Assembly: GCA_959604475.1 (NCBI GenBank)
Contig: CAUHBX010000023.1
Location: forward strand, 1-9,391
Direction: 5' to 3'
DNA from: an uncultured Eubacteriales bacterium
Lineage (GTDB): Bacteria > Bacillota > Clostridia > Lachnospirales > Anaerotignaceae
DNA: 9,391 nucleotides
Position 1 is the first letter of the stretch. Every line of letters begins with the position of its first letter. This document shows, piece by piece, positions 1 through 7,155 of the stretch. The translations under genes and the position numbers were made by a program. The notes under the pieces are model-generated. The model did not search any database, was not told the DNA's origin, and saw only the letters and a program-made list of their open reading frames with translations.

Positions 1-693
1 CTGCCGTATATAAAAAACGTATATAATGCACACCGTGAGCTAATGGAAAAAAGAAATGAGATGAGAGGGCTTGGAAGCGGAATTGTACGTATTGGAACGC
101 TGGCCAGTATATCGTCCAACTGGCTTCCGAGACTGATGAAGGAATTTAAAGAAATGTATCCTTCGGTGCATTTTGATTTACAGCAGGGGGAATATACGAA
201 TATAAGCGGATGGATTAGGGACGGCAGTGTTGACTTCGGCTTTGTAAACCCGGACGCGGCCGAGGGTCTAACCACTGTAGCCCTAAAGCGTGATGAAATG
301 CTTGCCGTCCTTCCCGTAAACCATAAAATGGCCAAAAGAAACGCCGTAACGCTTAAGGAACTGTCAAAGGAGCCGTACATACTTCTGGACGAGGGGGAAC
401 TGAGTGAGCCGCTGGAGTTTTTCAGGGCCAACTCTCTGGAGCCCAATACCCAGTATGTTGTGTTTGATGACTACACCATTATGTCAATGGTTGAGGAGGG
501 TTTGGGTATATCGGTGCTTTCAGCGCTGGTGCTTAACAGGCACCACCATAATATAGTTGTGAAAAGCATAACCCCAAAGCTGGAAAGGACTGTAGCGCTG
601 GCCTATAAGAATAAAAATGTCCTGCCTATAGCCAGCCGGTACTTTATTGACTATATAATTTCTAGGAAAGAGGAGCTTTACAATGGATTTTAA
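1..693 (+). CDS. LysR-family transcriptional regulator, 5'-truncated by the window edge
   Basis: The frame is open from base 1, so the gene continues upstream; the ATG at 43 is internal, not the start. The visible 230 residues are the end of the linker helix followed by a complete type-2 periplasmic-binding-protein-like effector domain. The segment GSGIVRIGTLASISSNWLP, then a hydrophobic strand ending VDFGFVNP and the late MVEEGLGISVLS stretch, are the usual landmarks of LysR regulators (about 295 residues in full). The N-terminal winged HTH lies outside the window, so target genes and ligand cannot be read. Its last codons overlap the acetyltransferase gene by 11 bases, so the two are cotranscribed and probably translationally coupled. 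Family assignment is firm; the specific role is unknown. Confidence 0.9.
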   Translation: MPYIKNVYNAHRELMEKRNEMRGLGSGIVRIGTLASISSNWLPRLMKEFKEMYPSVHFDLQQGEYTNISGWIRDGSVDFGFVNPDAAEGLTTVALKRDEMLAVLPVNHKMAKRNAVTLKELSKEPYILLDEGELSEPLEFFRANSLEPNTQYVVFDDYTIMSMVEEGLGISVLSALVLNRHHHNIVVKSITPKLERTVALAYKNKNVLPIASRYFIDYIISRKEELYNGF

Positions 694-1114
694 GGAAATA
701 GGGCGAAATGACATTAAAGAACTGACAGCGGTATTTATCGCGGCATTTAACTCGCCGCCATGGAACGACAGATGGAGCTTTGAAACAGCATGTAAAAGGC
801 TTGAACAAATGATGGACGGGGAGGCCGCCTATGGAATTGCAGCGTATGAGAATACTGAACCTGTAGGTATGATACTTGGCTGCTTTGAACAGTACTATGA
901 CGGAGTGGTATTTAACATAAGGGAGTTCTGCGTTATAAAGCGGGGCGGCGGCACTGGAAGCGCTATATTTGAGGAATTTGAAAAGAGGCTTAAAGAAAAG
1001 GGGGTAAAAGAAATTACCTTGAACACCCTAAAGGGAGAAGCAACAGAGGGCTTTTACAATAAAAAGGGAATGAGAACCGAAAACAAAATGGCAGTAATGA
1101 CTAAGAAATTATAA
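683..1114 (+). CDS. GNAT-family N-acetyltransferase
   Basis: This 143-residue protein is a typical single-domain GNAT enzyme, which transfers an acetyl group from acetyl-CoA to an amine. The acetyl-CoA pyrophosphate loop is seen as R87-G-G-G-T-G92, matching the R/Q-x-x-G-x-G signature, followed by the helix AIFEEFEKRL. Near the C-terminus, EGFYNKKGM is the usual motif-B region (a Y before a G-M/F turn). The ATG at 683 is supported by AGGAG at 671-675, seven bases upstream and inside the regulator gene. It overlaps the LysR gene by 11 bases and is followed directly by a terminator, so it is the last gene of that unit. The substrate is not predictable; the LysR protein may control it or respond to a related metabolite, but that is inference. 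Confidence 0.85.
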   Translation: MDFKEIGRNDIKELTAVFIAAFNSPPWNDRWSFETACKRLEQMMDGEAAYGIAAYENTEPVGMILGCFEQYYDGVVFNIREFCVIKRGGGTGSAIFEEFEKRLKEKGVKEITLNTLKGEATEGFYNKKGMRTENKMAVMTKKL

Positions 1115-1137
1115 AAGCGGCATAGGCCGCTTTTTTT
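1114..1137 (+). terminator. Intrinsic terminator between convergent operons, probably bidirectional
   Basis: A perfect 8-bp stem (AAAGCGGC at 1114-1121, GCCGCTTT at 1126-1133) with an ATAG loop is followed by more T residues to 1137. It starts at the last base of the acetyltransferase stop codon. Read on the minus strand the same stem is followed by a shorter T tract, so it may also stop the transporter operon coming from the right. Confidence 0.85.
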
Positions 1138-1227
1138 CATACTTCTTGTATATTGGCGGTGAAAATGTCAACCAAGCTTTAAAGGCGGCAAGACGGAAGT
1201 TATATTGTGCACGTCAAAGCATCAATT
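1138..1227. other. Short non-coding spacer between convergent units
   Basis: These 90 bases separate the terminator from the stop codon of the inositol-monophosphatase-family gene. No ORF, RNA gene or convincing second terminator was found. A minus-strand TTGACA at 1166-1171 has no partner -10 element at normal spacing. Confidence 0.6.
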
Positions 1228-2016
1228 TCAGCTTTTAATATATCGGTTTACTATATTCTGCATTACATACCCGCTTGAGCACGCAAGCACAGTGCTTGGC
1301 CGGTCGGAAGGAAGCGTGCATCCCTCAAGGGTGCTGACTGCTCCTCCTGCCTCCGTCAGTATAAGACGGGCACCGTTATGGTCCCAGGGAGAGGAATGGA
1401 CGGCGGCAAATATATCAGCCTCTCCGCAGGCCACCTGGCACATTTCCAGGGCTACTGAGCCCATACAGCGTACACAGCGCACATCCTGAGCCAGCTGTTT
1501 TAGTCCGCCGATACTTTTATGCGGAATGAGCAATGACGAAAGCACATCGGGCGTTGTAAAAAGCATCTGGTCAATCTGACTTGTTTCAGAGGTATGAAGC
1601 CTTACTCCGTTTTTAAATGCACCTTTGCCCAAAGCGGCGGAGAACAGGGCGTTTTGTGATACGTCAAGAACAAGAGAAAAAGACGGGACTCCGTTACAAT
1701 AACAGGCAATGGAAATTGCGTAGTTCTTTTTCTGGCTTACAAAATTTGAGGTTCCGTCTATCGGGTCTATATACCAAATATATTCTGAGCCGTTTTTGTC
1801 AGGAAATTCCTCGCCGATTATAGAATCCTTAGGAAAAAACTCAGTTATATTTTTCCTTAAAAACTCCTCGGTCTGCCTGTCGCAGAGTGTGACCAAATCC
1901 TGATGGCCGTTTTTCAGCTGTATGTCCCCATCGCCGAGAACTGCTTTTTTAAGCCTGTCCCCTGCGGCTGCTATTAAATTTTTAGCTGTTTCAAATCTGT
2001 CCATATAATTTACCAT
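1228..2016 (-). CDS. Inositol-monophosphatase-family phosphatase
   Basis: The 262-residue product has the full metal site of the Mg2+-dependent, Li+-sensitive phosphatase family (IMPase, CysQ/PAP phosphatase, class IV FBPase). Visible are G68-E-E70, the signature Y82-I-D84-P-I-D87-G-T-S-N-F, and W211-D212-H-N-G-A followed by EAGG. Length is normal for the family and there is no signal peptide, so it should act in the cytoplasm on a phosphate monoester. It is the last gene of the transporter operon and its ATG lies inside the end of the preceding nucleotidase gene (7-base overlap). No strong ribosome site precedes that ATG, and a second in-frame ATG is at codon 5 (2004), so the exact start is uncertain by four residues. 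Whether the substrate is an inositol/sugar phosphate or a 3'-phosphonucleotide cannot be told from these motifs; context favours the final dephosphorylation of an imported compound. Confidence 0.88.
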   Translation of the reverse strand: MVNYMDRFETAKNLIAAAGDRLKKAVLGDGDIQLKNGHQDLVTLCDRQTEEFLRKNITEFFPKDSIIGEEFPDKNGSEYIWYIDPIDGTSNFVSQKKNYAISIACYCNGVPSFSLVLDVSQNALFSAALGKGAFKNGVRLHTSETSQIDQMLFTTPDVLSSLLIPHKSIGGLKQLAQDVRCVRCMGSVALEMCQVACGEADIFAAVHSSPWDHNGARLILTEAGGAVSTLEGCTLPSDRPSTVLACSSGYVMQNIVNRYIKS

Positions 2017-3524
2017 TCCACTTTAATGTCTATTCCCTTCACAGGGGGAAGGGGACTGTATTTCTTAATATACTGTGATACAAGCTCAGGCATTTCAGTG
2101 CCGCCCCTCCACAATACAGGACAGCTTTTAAGCACATCATAGCCGCCAGTGCCTGTGGCGCGGTAGTTGCTTGTACACAGCTTATAGGATTTGTTTCCAA
2201 GGGGAGTTCCATCGCTTTTGCAAAGCTTTACCACCCTGTCCCCTAAAGGACGGCGTAAATCAAAGGCATAGGATATTCCGCTGAAAAAGTCGTAGTTATA
2301 GTGCTCAATTTTAGGTTTTAAAAATTCCTCCGATACCTGGGGCAGTCCGTTAATAAGGGTAAAGTAGGAGGCGCACCTTTCAAGCGCCGTTTTCATTACG
2401 TCTTCGTTGACCTCCAGCACGACAAGGGTATTAGAGAAAAGGTATGCGGCCGAAATTCCACGGTAAGTTACGGGAGATGAAAGGCCCACAGGGTCGTTTC
2501 CAAGGCTTGTACATGAGAAATCGGCTCCTGTTGCTTCCAGCTGTACGGCGTTGAACAGCGCCGCGACCTTACTGCCGTACAGCGCCGCCTCAAGCTTGCC
2601 CTCGGGCGCAATGGCCTCTTCCATTGTGCCGACAGGCTGGTCAAGCCAGCTCTGCACCTTTTCTTCAAGGGGAAGGAGCCTGTTATAGGGCTCGGGGCAA
2701 TGTTCACTCCCTGCCGGGACAAGAGCGGATTTAACGGACAGGCCGGAATTACCATATACCGCGTCAAGCCTGGCGTACTGGCCTGCGTTGGCCTCCGTCT
2801 GTACTGCATGCGTGCCGCATATTGTTATGTCTTTAATCGGCATATGCTGATGGCCTGTCAGCAGAATGTCATAATCCAGCTCCCGGCACATCTGCCACGC
2901 AATATTTTCCCTGCTGTCAGTCAGTATCCTTCCAGTCCCCAAATCCCTCTCAAAGCCGCCGTGGTAAATACATACCGAAATATCGCATTTATCCTTCAGC
3001 TCTTTGCACATTTTGGCCGCGTACTCAAAAGAGTCGTGCACCTTTATAAACTCAAGATGCTCCTGCTGCTCCCAGACATTAACAAAATCCGTAACAATTC
3101 CTGTTATCCCAATACGAAGGCCATTTTCAAGCAAATGAACAGTATAGGGAATTATTCCAAGCTCCCCCTTTAAATCCTCCACATTAGCGCAGACGCATTT
3201 GGCGTTCAGCGCTTTCAGATAGTTTTTAAGTGTGTCATAGCCATAATTAAAATCATGGTTTCCAAGGGTTATATAATCATAGCCCGCGGCGTTCATAGCC
3301 TCAGACATTGGGTTTAAAGGATAGGACGAAGGGTTTTCTATATAATACTGTGAAAAAGGGGTGCCCTGCAGAATATCACCACCGTCAATTATAAGAGTAT
3401 TTCCGTCTTTATCATACTGCCTTGCCAAATTTAAAATTCCGGAGCAGCTGGGCTTGTTGTTTCCGTAGTCAACGGGAAATACATGGCCGTGCATATCCGT
3501 AGTAAAATAAATTTTAAAATTCAA
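2010..3524 (-). CDS. Cytoplasmic 5'-nucleotidase / cyclic phosphodiesterase-like metallophosphoesterase
   Basis: This 504-residue protein has the two-domain UshA/CpdB/YfkN architecture. The N-terminal calcineurin-like dimetal domain shows D10-x-H12, G48-G-D50, G88-N-H-D91, H188 in YHGG and G224-H-x-H227. The C-terminal 5'-nucleotidase domain (about 310-470) shows YNYDFFSGISY at 409-419 and a late SNYRATGTGGY at 452-462, the regions that hold the nucleotide in characterised members. The start is a TTG at 3524 with AGGGGG eight bases upstream inside phnE; the next in-frame ATG is codon 11 and would delete metal ligand D10, so TTG is well supported. There is no signal peptide, unlike secreted UshA and CpdB, so substrates must be intracellular or imported. 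It follows phnE without a gap beyond the ribosome-site spacer and overlaps the IMPase-family gene. The exact substrate (nucleotide, cyclic nucleotide or other diester) is unresolved. Confidence 0.9.
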   Translation of the reverse strand: MNFKIYFTTDMHGHVFPVDYGNNKPSCSGILNLARQYDKDGNTLIIDGGDILQGTPFSQYYIENPSSYPLNPMSEAMNAAGYDYITLGNHDFNYGYDTLKNYLKALNAKCVCANVEDLKGELGIIPYTVHLLENGLRIGITGIVTDFVNVWEQQEHLEFIKVHDSFEYAAKMCKELKDKCDISVCIYHGGFERDLGTGRILTDSRENIAWQMCRELDYDILLTGHQHMPIKDITICGTHAVQTEANAGQYARLDAVYGNSGLSVKSALVPAGSEHCPEPYNRLLPLEEKVQSWLDQPVGTMEEAIAPEGKLEAALYGSKVAALFNAVQLEATGADFSCTSLGNDPVGLSSPVTYRGISAAYLFSNTLVVLEVNEDVMKTALERCASYFTLINGLPQVSEEFLKPKIEHYNYDFFSGISYAFDLRRPLGDRVVKLCKSDGTPLGNKSYKLCTSNYRATGTGGYDVLKSCPVLWRGGTEMPELVSQYIKKYSPLPPVKGIDIKVEW

Positions 3525-3529
3525 GTATC

Positions 3530-4339
3530 TTACCCCCTAGCCAGCTTAACGCGTATTTTGGTAGATATCCACTCAACTATGAGCACTAGTATTACAAGCC
3601 CGACAAGTATTGCGCCTGCTTCGTTCCATCGGTAGCTGTTCATTGCGAAGATAAGGGGAGCGCCGATTCCGCCTGCGCCTACAAGGCCAAGTACTGTGGC
3701 GTCTCTCAGATTTATATCAAAACGGTAAATTGCTGTTGAGGCAAAGTTTGGCATAAGCTGCGGAAGTATGCCGTACCTTATTTTGTGCCATGTCGTACAG
3801 CCTGCCGCGTCAAGGGATTCCAGCACCCGCACGTCCAAATCTTCAATGGCCTCAATATACATTTTGCTGACCATGCCAATGGAGCACAGCGACATTGTAA
3901 GCAGGCCGGCAAATGCGCCGGGTCCCGTCACCCTGATGAACATAAGGCCGTATACAAAGGCCGGCACAGTACGTACAGCCATGATTATAATACGTCCGAT
4001 AAAGGCAATCGGCCTCGGCACAAGATTAGAGGCCGATATAAATGACAGCGGAATAGCCAAAAATGCGCCTACTACCGTACCAAGAAAGGCTATGCAAACA
4101 GTCTCAAGGAGAAGGTAGGGCACACCCTGCTTTGTAATATTAAAAAGCAGACCCGTGTCAGGGTGGACAATGCCGGAAAGTATGTTCAGCGCGATTTTTC
4201 CGCCGTTTTGCGCTCCGCCGGTGGAGTCAATTGCGGAGCCGCTCCAAACCAGCAGAAAAAGGACAATAAGTACTATTATTATTTGAGCAATCCAGTTTTT
4301 AGGGCGCTTTTCATAGGCCTTTAATATTTTTTCGTTCAT
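3530..4339 (-). CDS. phnE: Phosphonate-type ABC transporter permease (second PhnE)
   Basis: This 269-residue membrane protein has a positively charged N-terminus, a first membrane segment at about 17-35, and further hydrophobic segments near 77-105, 111-135, 141-158, 215-232 and 243-257. The cytoplasmic coupling (EAA) loop that contacts the ATPase is at about 173-197, with E174-S-L-D-A-A-G180 and P193. The following segment LRDATVLGLVGAGGIG is characteristic of PhnE-type permeases. It starts 12 bases after the first phnE, with AGGAGG overlapping that gene's TAG stop. It differs clearly in sequence from its neighbour, so the channel is probably a heterodimer. The ligand passing through it is not determined by this sequence. 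Confidence 0.92.
   Translation of the reverse strand: MNEKILKAYEKRPKNWIAQIIIVLIVLFLLVWSGSAIDSTGGAQNGGKIALNILSGIVHPDTGLLFNITKQGVPYLLLETVCIAFLGTVVGAFLAIPLSFISASNLVPRPIAFIGRIIIMAVRTVPAFVYGLMFIRVTGPGAFAGLLTMSLCSIGMVSKMYIEAIEDLDVRVLESLDAAGCTTWHKIRYGILPQLMPNFASTAIYRFDINLRDATVLGLVGAGGIGAPLIFAMNSYRWNEAGAILVGLVILVLIVEWISTKIRVKLARG
3533..3538 (-). promoter_or_regulatory. Ribosome binding site fixing a TTG start
   Basis: AGGGGG on the minus strand lies inside the last codons of the upstream permease gene, eight bases before the TTG at 3524. It decides the nucleotidase start and implies translational coupling to the permease. Confidence 0.7.
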
Positions 4340-4351
4340 GTCTGCGCCCTC

Positions 4352-5173
4352 CTATACAAGCCGCTTTCTGGCGGCGCGGCTTATAGTTTCTATAATGAAT
4401 ACCGTAACGAACAGGGCTATAAGTATCATTCCAACGCTGGAATACTCCCTCCAGCCGATTTTTTCGTTGAGCAGAAGCCCAAGCCCGCCTGCGCCTACAT
4501 AGCCTAAAATAGCAGCATAGCGCACATTTCCCTCAAAGCAGAAAAGGCAGTTTGAAAGATATGAAGGCAGAACCTGAGGGACAATAGAGCTTACAAAGGC
4601 CCTTACCTTTGTGGCGCCCATTGCCTCCATGGCCTCAAAGGGCCCCATGTCTACGGTTTCTATTTCCTCGTAAAGAATTTTACCAATGTAAGCGAATGTA
4701 AATACGGCTATGGCTGTTGTACCAGCAAGGGTTCCAAGGCCGAATACGTAAGTTGCTATAAGTGCGGTAACAAGGGTAGGAAGCGTTCGCAGTATGCTTA
4801 AAAGCACCCGCATTACCGATATTACTACCTTGTTTTTTATAACGTTTGTAGATGCAAGCATGGCAAATGGCACAACGGCCACTGAACCGATGGCCGAGCC
4901 GAGCAGAGACATTTTTATTGTGTCAAAAAGCGGCTTCCATACCTGCGGCATGTATTCCCATCTGGGAGGGAACATCTGCCCTAAAATAACGAAAAACTGG
5001 CTTCCCCTCTGAGCTATTACCTTGAAGTTAAAGCCCGTTATATTAACTGATAAAATTGTGAGTGCAATAATTACAACAGCTGCAACAGGCGCACGTGAGC
5101 TGGGCTTTTTGATGGATTTTCCGTTTGGAATTGTTATTGTTTTGGGCGGGAAGATTTTATCATACAGGCTCAT
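4352..5173 (-). CDS. phnE: Phosphonate-type ABC transporter permease (first PhnE)
   Basis: The 273-residue product is a PhnE-family permease. A polar N-terminal tail (1-28) precedes a membrane segment at about 29-48; more segments follow near 85-106, 117-147, 150-167, 218-236 and 246-264. The EAA coupling loop is at about 180-203, with E180-A-M-E-A-M-G186 and P203, and RYAAILGYVGAGGLG at 218-232 is the PhnE hallmark before the last segments. Its ATG shares one base with the phnC stop (TAATG) and uses AGGAGG within the end of phnC, so the two genes are translationally coupled. Together with the second PhnE it should form the membrane channel powered by PhnC. Confidence 0.92.
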   Translation of the reverse strand: MSLYDKIFPPKTITIPNGKSIKKPSSRAPVAAVVIIALTILSVNITGFNFKVIAQRGSQFFVILGQMFPPRWEYMPQVWKPLFDTIKMSLLGSAIGSVAVVPFAMLASTNVIKNKVVISVMRVLLSILRTLPTLVTALIATYVFGLGTLAGTTAIAVFTFAYIGKILYEEIETVDMGPFEAMEAMGATKVRAFVSSIVPQVLPSYLSNCLFCFEGNVRYAAILGYVGAGGLGLLLNEKIGWREYSSVGMILIALFVTVFIIETISRAARKRLV

Positions 5174-5925
5174 TAAACCGCCTCCTGTTCTTTACCCTGA
5201 TAAATTGCGTCAAGAACCTCCTGCGTTACATTTTCGGCGCTTCCGTCATACACAATTTCACCTGCGCGTATGCCTATAACGCGCTTTGCGTACTGGAGGG
5301 CCAAATCAACGTGGTGGATGTTGATTAAAACCGTTATGTTCATATCTCGGTTTATTCTTTTAAAGTCGTCCATTACCTGCTTGGCTGTTACAGGGTCGAG
5401 GGAGGCAACGGGCTCGTCCGCAAGTATTATCTGGGGATTCCGCGCAAGGGTGCGCGCCAGTGCGACACGCTGCTGCTGTCCGCCTGAAAGCTGGTCCGCG
5501 CGCACGTAAGCCTTGTCAAGTATCCCCACCTTATCCAAAGCTTCAAGCGCGGAGATTTTTTCATCCTTGCTGAACACGCCGAAGGTAGCCCTCCACCATG
5601 GAAGGTCTGGAACAAAGGCTGTAAGTACGTTTTTAATTACGGTAGTCCTTGTTATAAGGTTAAAGGACTGGAATATCATTCCTATATGGCGCCTGAATGT
5701 ACGCAGCGCCTTCCCGTGAAGCGACATGACGTCTGTCCCATCAACAACGAGAGTGCCCTCCGTAATATCGTGCATACGGTTTATTGTACGGATAAGCGTT
5801 GATTTGCCTGCGCCTGATAGCCCTATAATGGCGATAAACTCGCCCTGCTCGATATTAAGGTTGATATTTTTGAGAGCTTCAAAACCATTTGGGTATCTTT
5901 TAGATACGTTTTTAAATTCAATCAT
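5173..5925 (-). CDS. phnC: Phosphonate-type ABC transporter ATP-binding protein
   Basis: This 250-residue ATPase has every ABC motif intact: Walker A G35-L-S-G-A-G-K-S-T43, Q-loop Q86, signature L146-S-G-G-Q150, Walker B I166-I-L-A-D-E171, D-loop S175-L-D177 and the switch histidine at H204 in NIHHVDLA. The last motif and the W-W segment at 110-111 are typical of PhnC rather than of sugar or amino-acid importers. It hydrolyses ATP at the inner face of the membrane to drive import through the two PhnE proteins. The ATG has AGGAG six bases upstream. It lies just downstream of the hairpin that separates it from phnD, so its level may be set lower than that of the binding protein. Confidence 0.93.
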   Translation of the reverse strand: MIEFKNVSKRYPNGFEALKNINLNIEQGEFIAIIGLSGAGKSTLIRTINRMHDITEGTLVVDGTDVMSLHGKALRTFRRHIGMIFQSFNLITRTTVIKNVLTAFVPDLPWWRATFGVFSKDEKISALEALDKVGILDKAYVRADQLSGGQQQRVALARTLARNPQIILADEPVASLDPVTAKQVMDDFKRINRDMNITVLINIHHVDLALQYAKRVIGIRAGEIVYDGSAENVTQEVLDAIYQGKEQEAV

Positions 5926-5948
5926 GGCGTTCTCCTCTTAACTGACTT

Positions 5949-6000
5949 AAAAAAATGGAGAGCTAATGCCTGTCCTGTTACGGGACAGGCATAGGTCCCC
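5949..6000 (-). terminator. Terminator-like hairpin with T7 tract inside the operon (phnD/phnC gap)
   Basis: A perfect 10-bp inverted repeat (5966-5975 with 5983-5992, 7-base loop) is extended by an outer imperfect 8-bp stem (5957-5964 with 5993-6000; one C-C mismatch, one G-U pair, one bulged base at 5965). On the minus strand the extended stem is followed by A and then seven T residues (5955-5949). This is intrinsic-terminator form, but the next operon gene starts only 24 bases beyond, which suggests partial termination or 3'-end protection of a phnD transcript. Confidence 0.75.
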
Positions 6001-6027
6001 ATCTGTTGTTTCACTTATATTATTGCC

Positions 6028-7086
6028 TTAAGCTGCGCTGTTTAATTCCTGAATCATTTTCTGTGCCGCACGCTCGTTGTCATAGTCAGAAGACTGTGCA
6101 AGCTGGTAGCCGTTATGGCTGTAGATAGCGATAACAGCCTTACCCTCTTCAGTGTTGCCGATGCTGATGAACGCATTTGCAAGGGCTGTTTTAAAAGCAT
6201 CGTCCATTATAGGGGATGTTTTGCTTACGCTGATTGTGTCATTGTAAATAGGAGCTGTAACACCGATAACTGCTGTGTCGTCCCAGATTGAGTTAGCCAT
6301 GTTGTATTCTGTGTTCCATTTTTCGTCATAGTCACGGCGTCCGTCCGCATATGTGCAAAGTACGTCTATCTGTCCTGACGCAAGACGTGCAAACGCGCTG
6401 CCGTATGAGTCTGACTGAACTGCATGTGAAAGGTCAAGAATACTCTTTCCAAAGTTTTCCTGAAGCCAGAGTGAAGGGTAAATATAGCCGGCGGGTGATG
6501 AAGAATTCATTATGCTCCAGTTAGCGCTGTCAATGTCCTCCCAAGTAAGCTCCTCGCCGTTGTTGATTTTAGCGGCAAGCTCCTTTCCCTTTTCGGAAGG
6601 ACCTGCAATCATAAGCGCGCGGTAGCTTGTAGCCTGATTTTCGCTTGCTTCTGTAGGGGCCTGGTCGTTCCAGTCCTTAGCGATGTCAGAGTCGATTGAA
6701 AGGCCGTCTCTTGTAGCTGTGAGAAGTACGTCGCAGCCGTCGTCATAAAGCACATATGTGCCTCCGGGGATAAGTCCCACATCGGCTGTTCCCGCCGAAA
6801 GGGCCTCGCCTACAGCCTCATAGCTTGTACCTACTGTGATATCAACCTCGCCGATATCATAGCCTTCCTTAGCAAGCTCGCTCTTAAGCATTTCCTTTAA
6901 AGGCTCTGTAGCTGTGATAATTTCCTCGGGCTCACGTGATGGAACAAAGGAAACAGTAAGCTTTTCAATAGCCTGGTTTCCTGTCTCAGATGTCTGGGAC
7001 TGATTGTTTGATGTGCTATTTCCGCAGCCTGCGAGCATAGAAGCGCACACTGCCCCGGTAAGCAGAAGAGAAATAGATTTTTTCAT
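6028..7086 (-). CDS. phnD: Phosphonate/phosphate-type ABC transporter substrate-binding lipoprotein
   Basis: The 352-residue product begins with a lipoprotein signal peptide: K2-K3, a hydrophobic stretch, and the lipobox L18-A-G-C21, so it is anchored outside the membrane at C21. A Ser/Asn/Gln-rich linker (23-38) leads to a periplasmic-binding fold of the PhnD family: FVPSREPEEI at 47-56, the ADVGLIPGGTYVL strand-turn at 101-113, SSPAGYIYPSLWL at 196-208, and GSAFARLASGQIDVL at 229-243. The ATG at 7086 is chosen because GGAGG (7095-7099) lies eight bases upstream; an ATG at 7101 would overlap that site and add five residues before the signal peptide. The position where classical PhnD proteins carry S-H-D/E reads S227-Y-G here, so the ligand may not be a simple phosphonate; that alignment is by eye. 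It precedes phnC behind a hairpin. Confidence 0.9.
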   Translation of the reverse strand: MKKSISLLLTGAVCASMLAGCGNSTSNNQSQTSETGNQAIEKLTVSFVPSREPEEIITATEPLKEMLKSELAKEGYDIGEVDITVGTSYEAVGEALSAGTADVGLIPGGTYVLYDDGCDVLLTATRDGLSIDSDIAKDWNDQAPTEASENQATSYRALMIAGPSEKGKELAAKINNGEELTWEDIDSANWSIMNSSSPAGYIYPSLWLQENFGKSILDLSHAVQSDSYGSAFARLASGQIDVLCTYADGRRDYDEKWNTEYNMANSIWDDTAVIGVTAPIYNDTISVSKTSPIMDDAFKTALANAFISIGNTEEGKAVIAIYSHNGYQLAQSSDYDNERAAQKMIQELNSAA

Positions 7087-7094
7087 TTTAACAT

Positions 7095-7099
7095 CCTCC
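7095..7099 (-). promoter_or_regulatory. Ribosome binding site deciding the phnD start
   Basis: GGAGG on the minus strand is eight bases before the ATG at 7086. The upstream in-frame ATG at 7101 directly abuts it and cannot use it. Confidence 0.8.
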
Positions 7100-7127
7100 A
7101 TTTTGTCTTGTTAATAATGTTTTTATA

Positions 7128-7148
7128 TTTAAGGGGTTTGCCCTTAAA
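7128..7148 (-). promoter_or_regulatory. Perfect inverted repeat in the lacI-phnD gap
   Basis: TTTAAGGG at 7128-7135 and CCCTTAAA at 7141-7148 form an 8-bp perfect inverted repeat around a 5-base spacer, in the 69-base gap between the regulator stop and phnD. On the minus strand no T tract follows, so it is not a normal terminator for the regulator gene; on the plus strand six T residues follow (7152-7157). It could be a regulator site, an RNA processing or stabilising hairpin, or a block to antisense transcription. Confidence 0.5.
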
Positions 7149-7155
7149 GGCTTTT

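Noticed and set aside
1143..1171. Minus-strand TTGACA at 1166-1171 as a promoter
   Set aside because: No -10 hexamer lies at 16-18 bases, and it would point into convergent genes and a terminator.
2700..3173. Open frame of 157 codons on the plus strand
   Set aside because: It is antisense to the metallophosphoesterase, whose catalytic motifs cover the same bases; no independent coding evidence.
3530..7086. Phosphonate degradation cluster
   Set aside because: The transporter is phosphonate-type by sequence, but no C-P lyase, phosphonatase, AEP transaminase or phosphite dehydrogenase gene is visible, so degradation of phosphonates is not supported within the window.
7087..7101. Upstream ATG for phnD at 7101
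   Set aside because: It directly abuts the GGAGG ribosome site and would put acidic residues ahead of a normal M-K-K lipoprotein signal.
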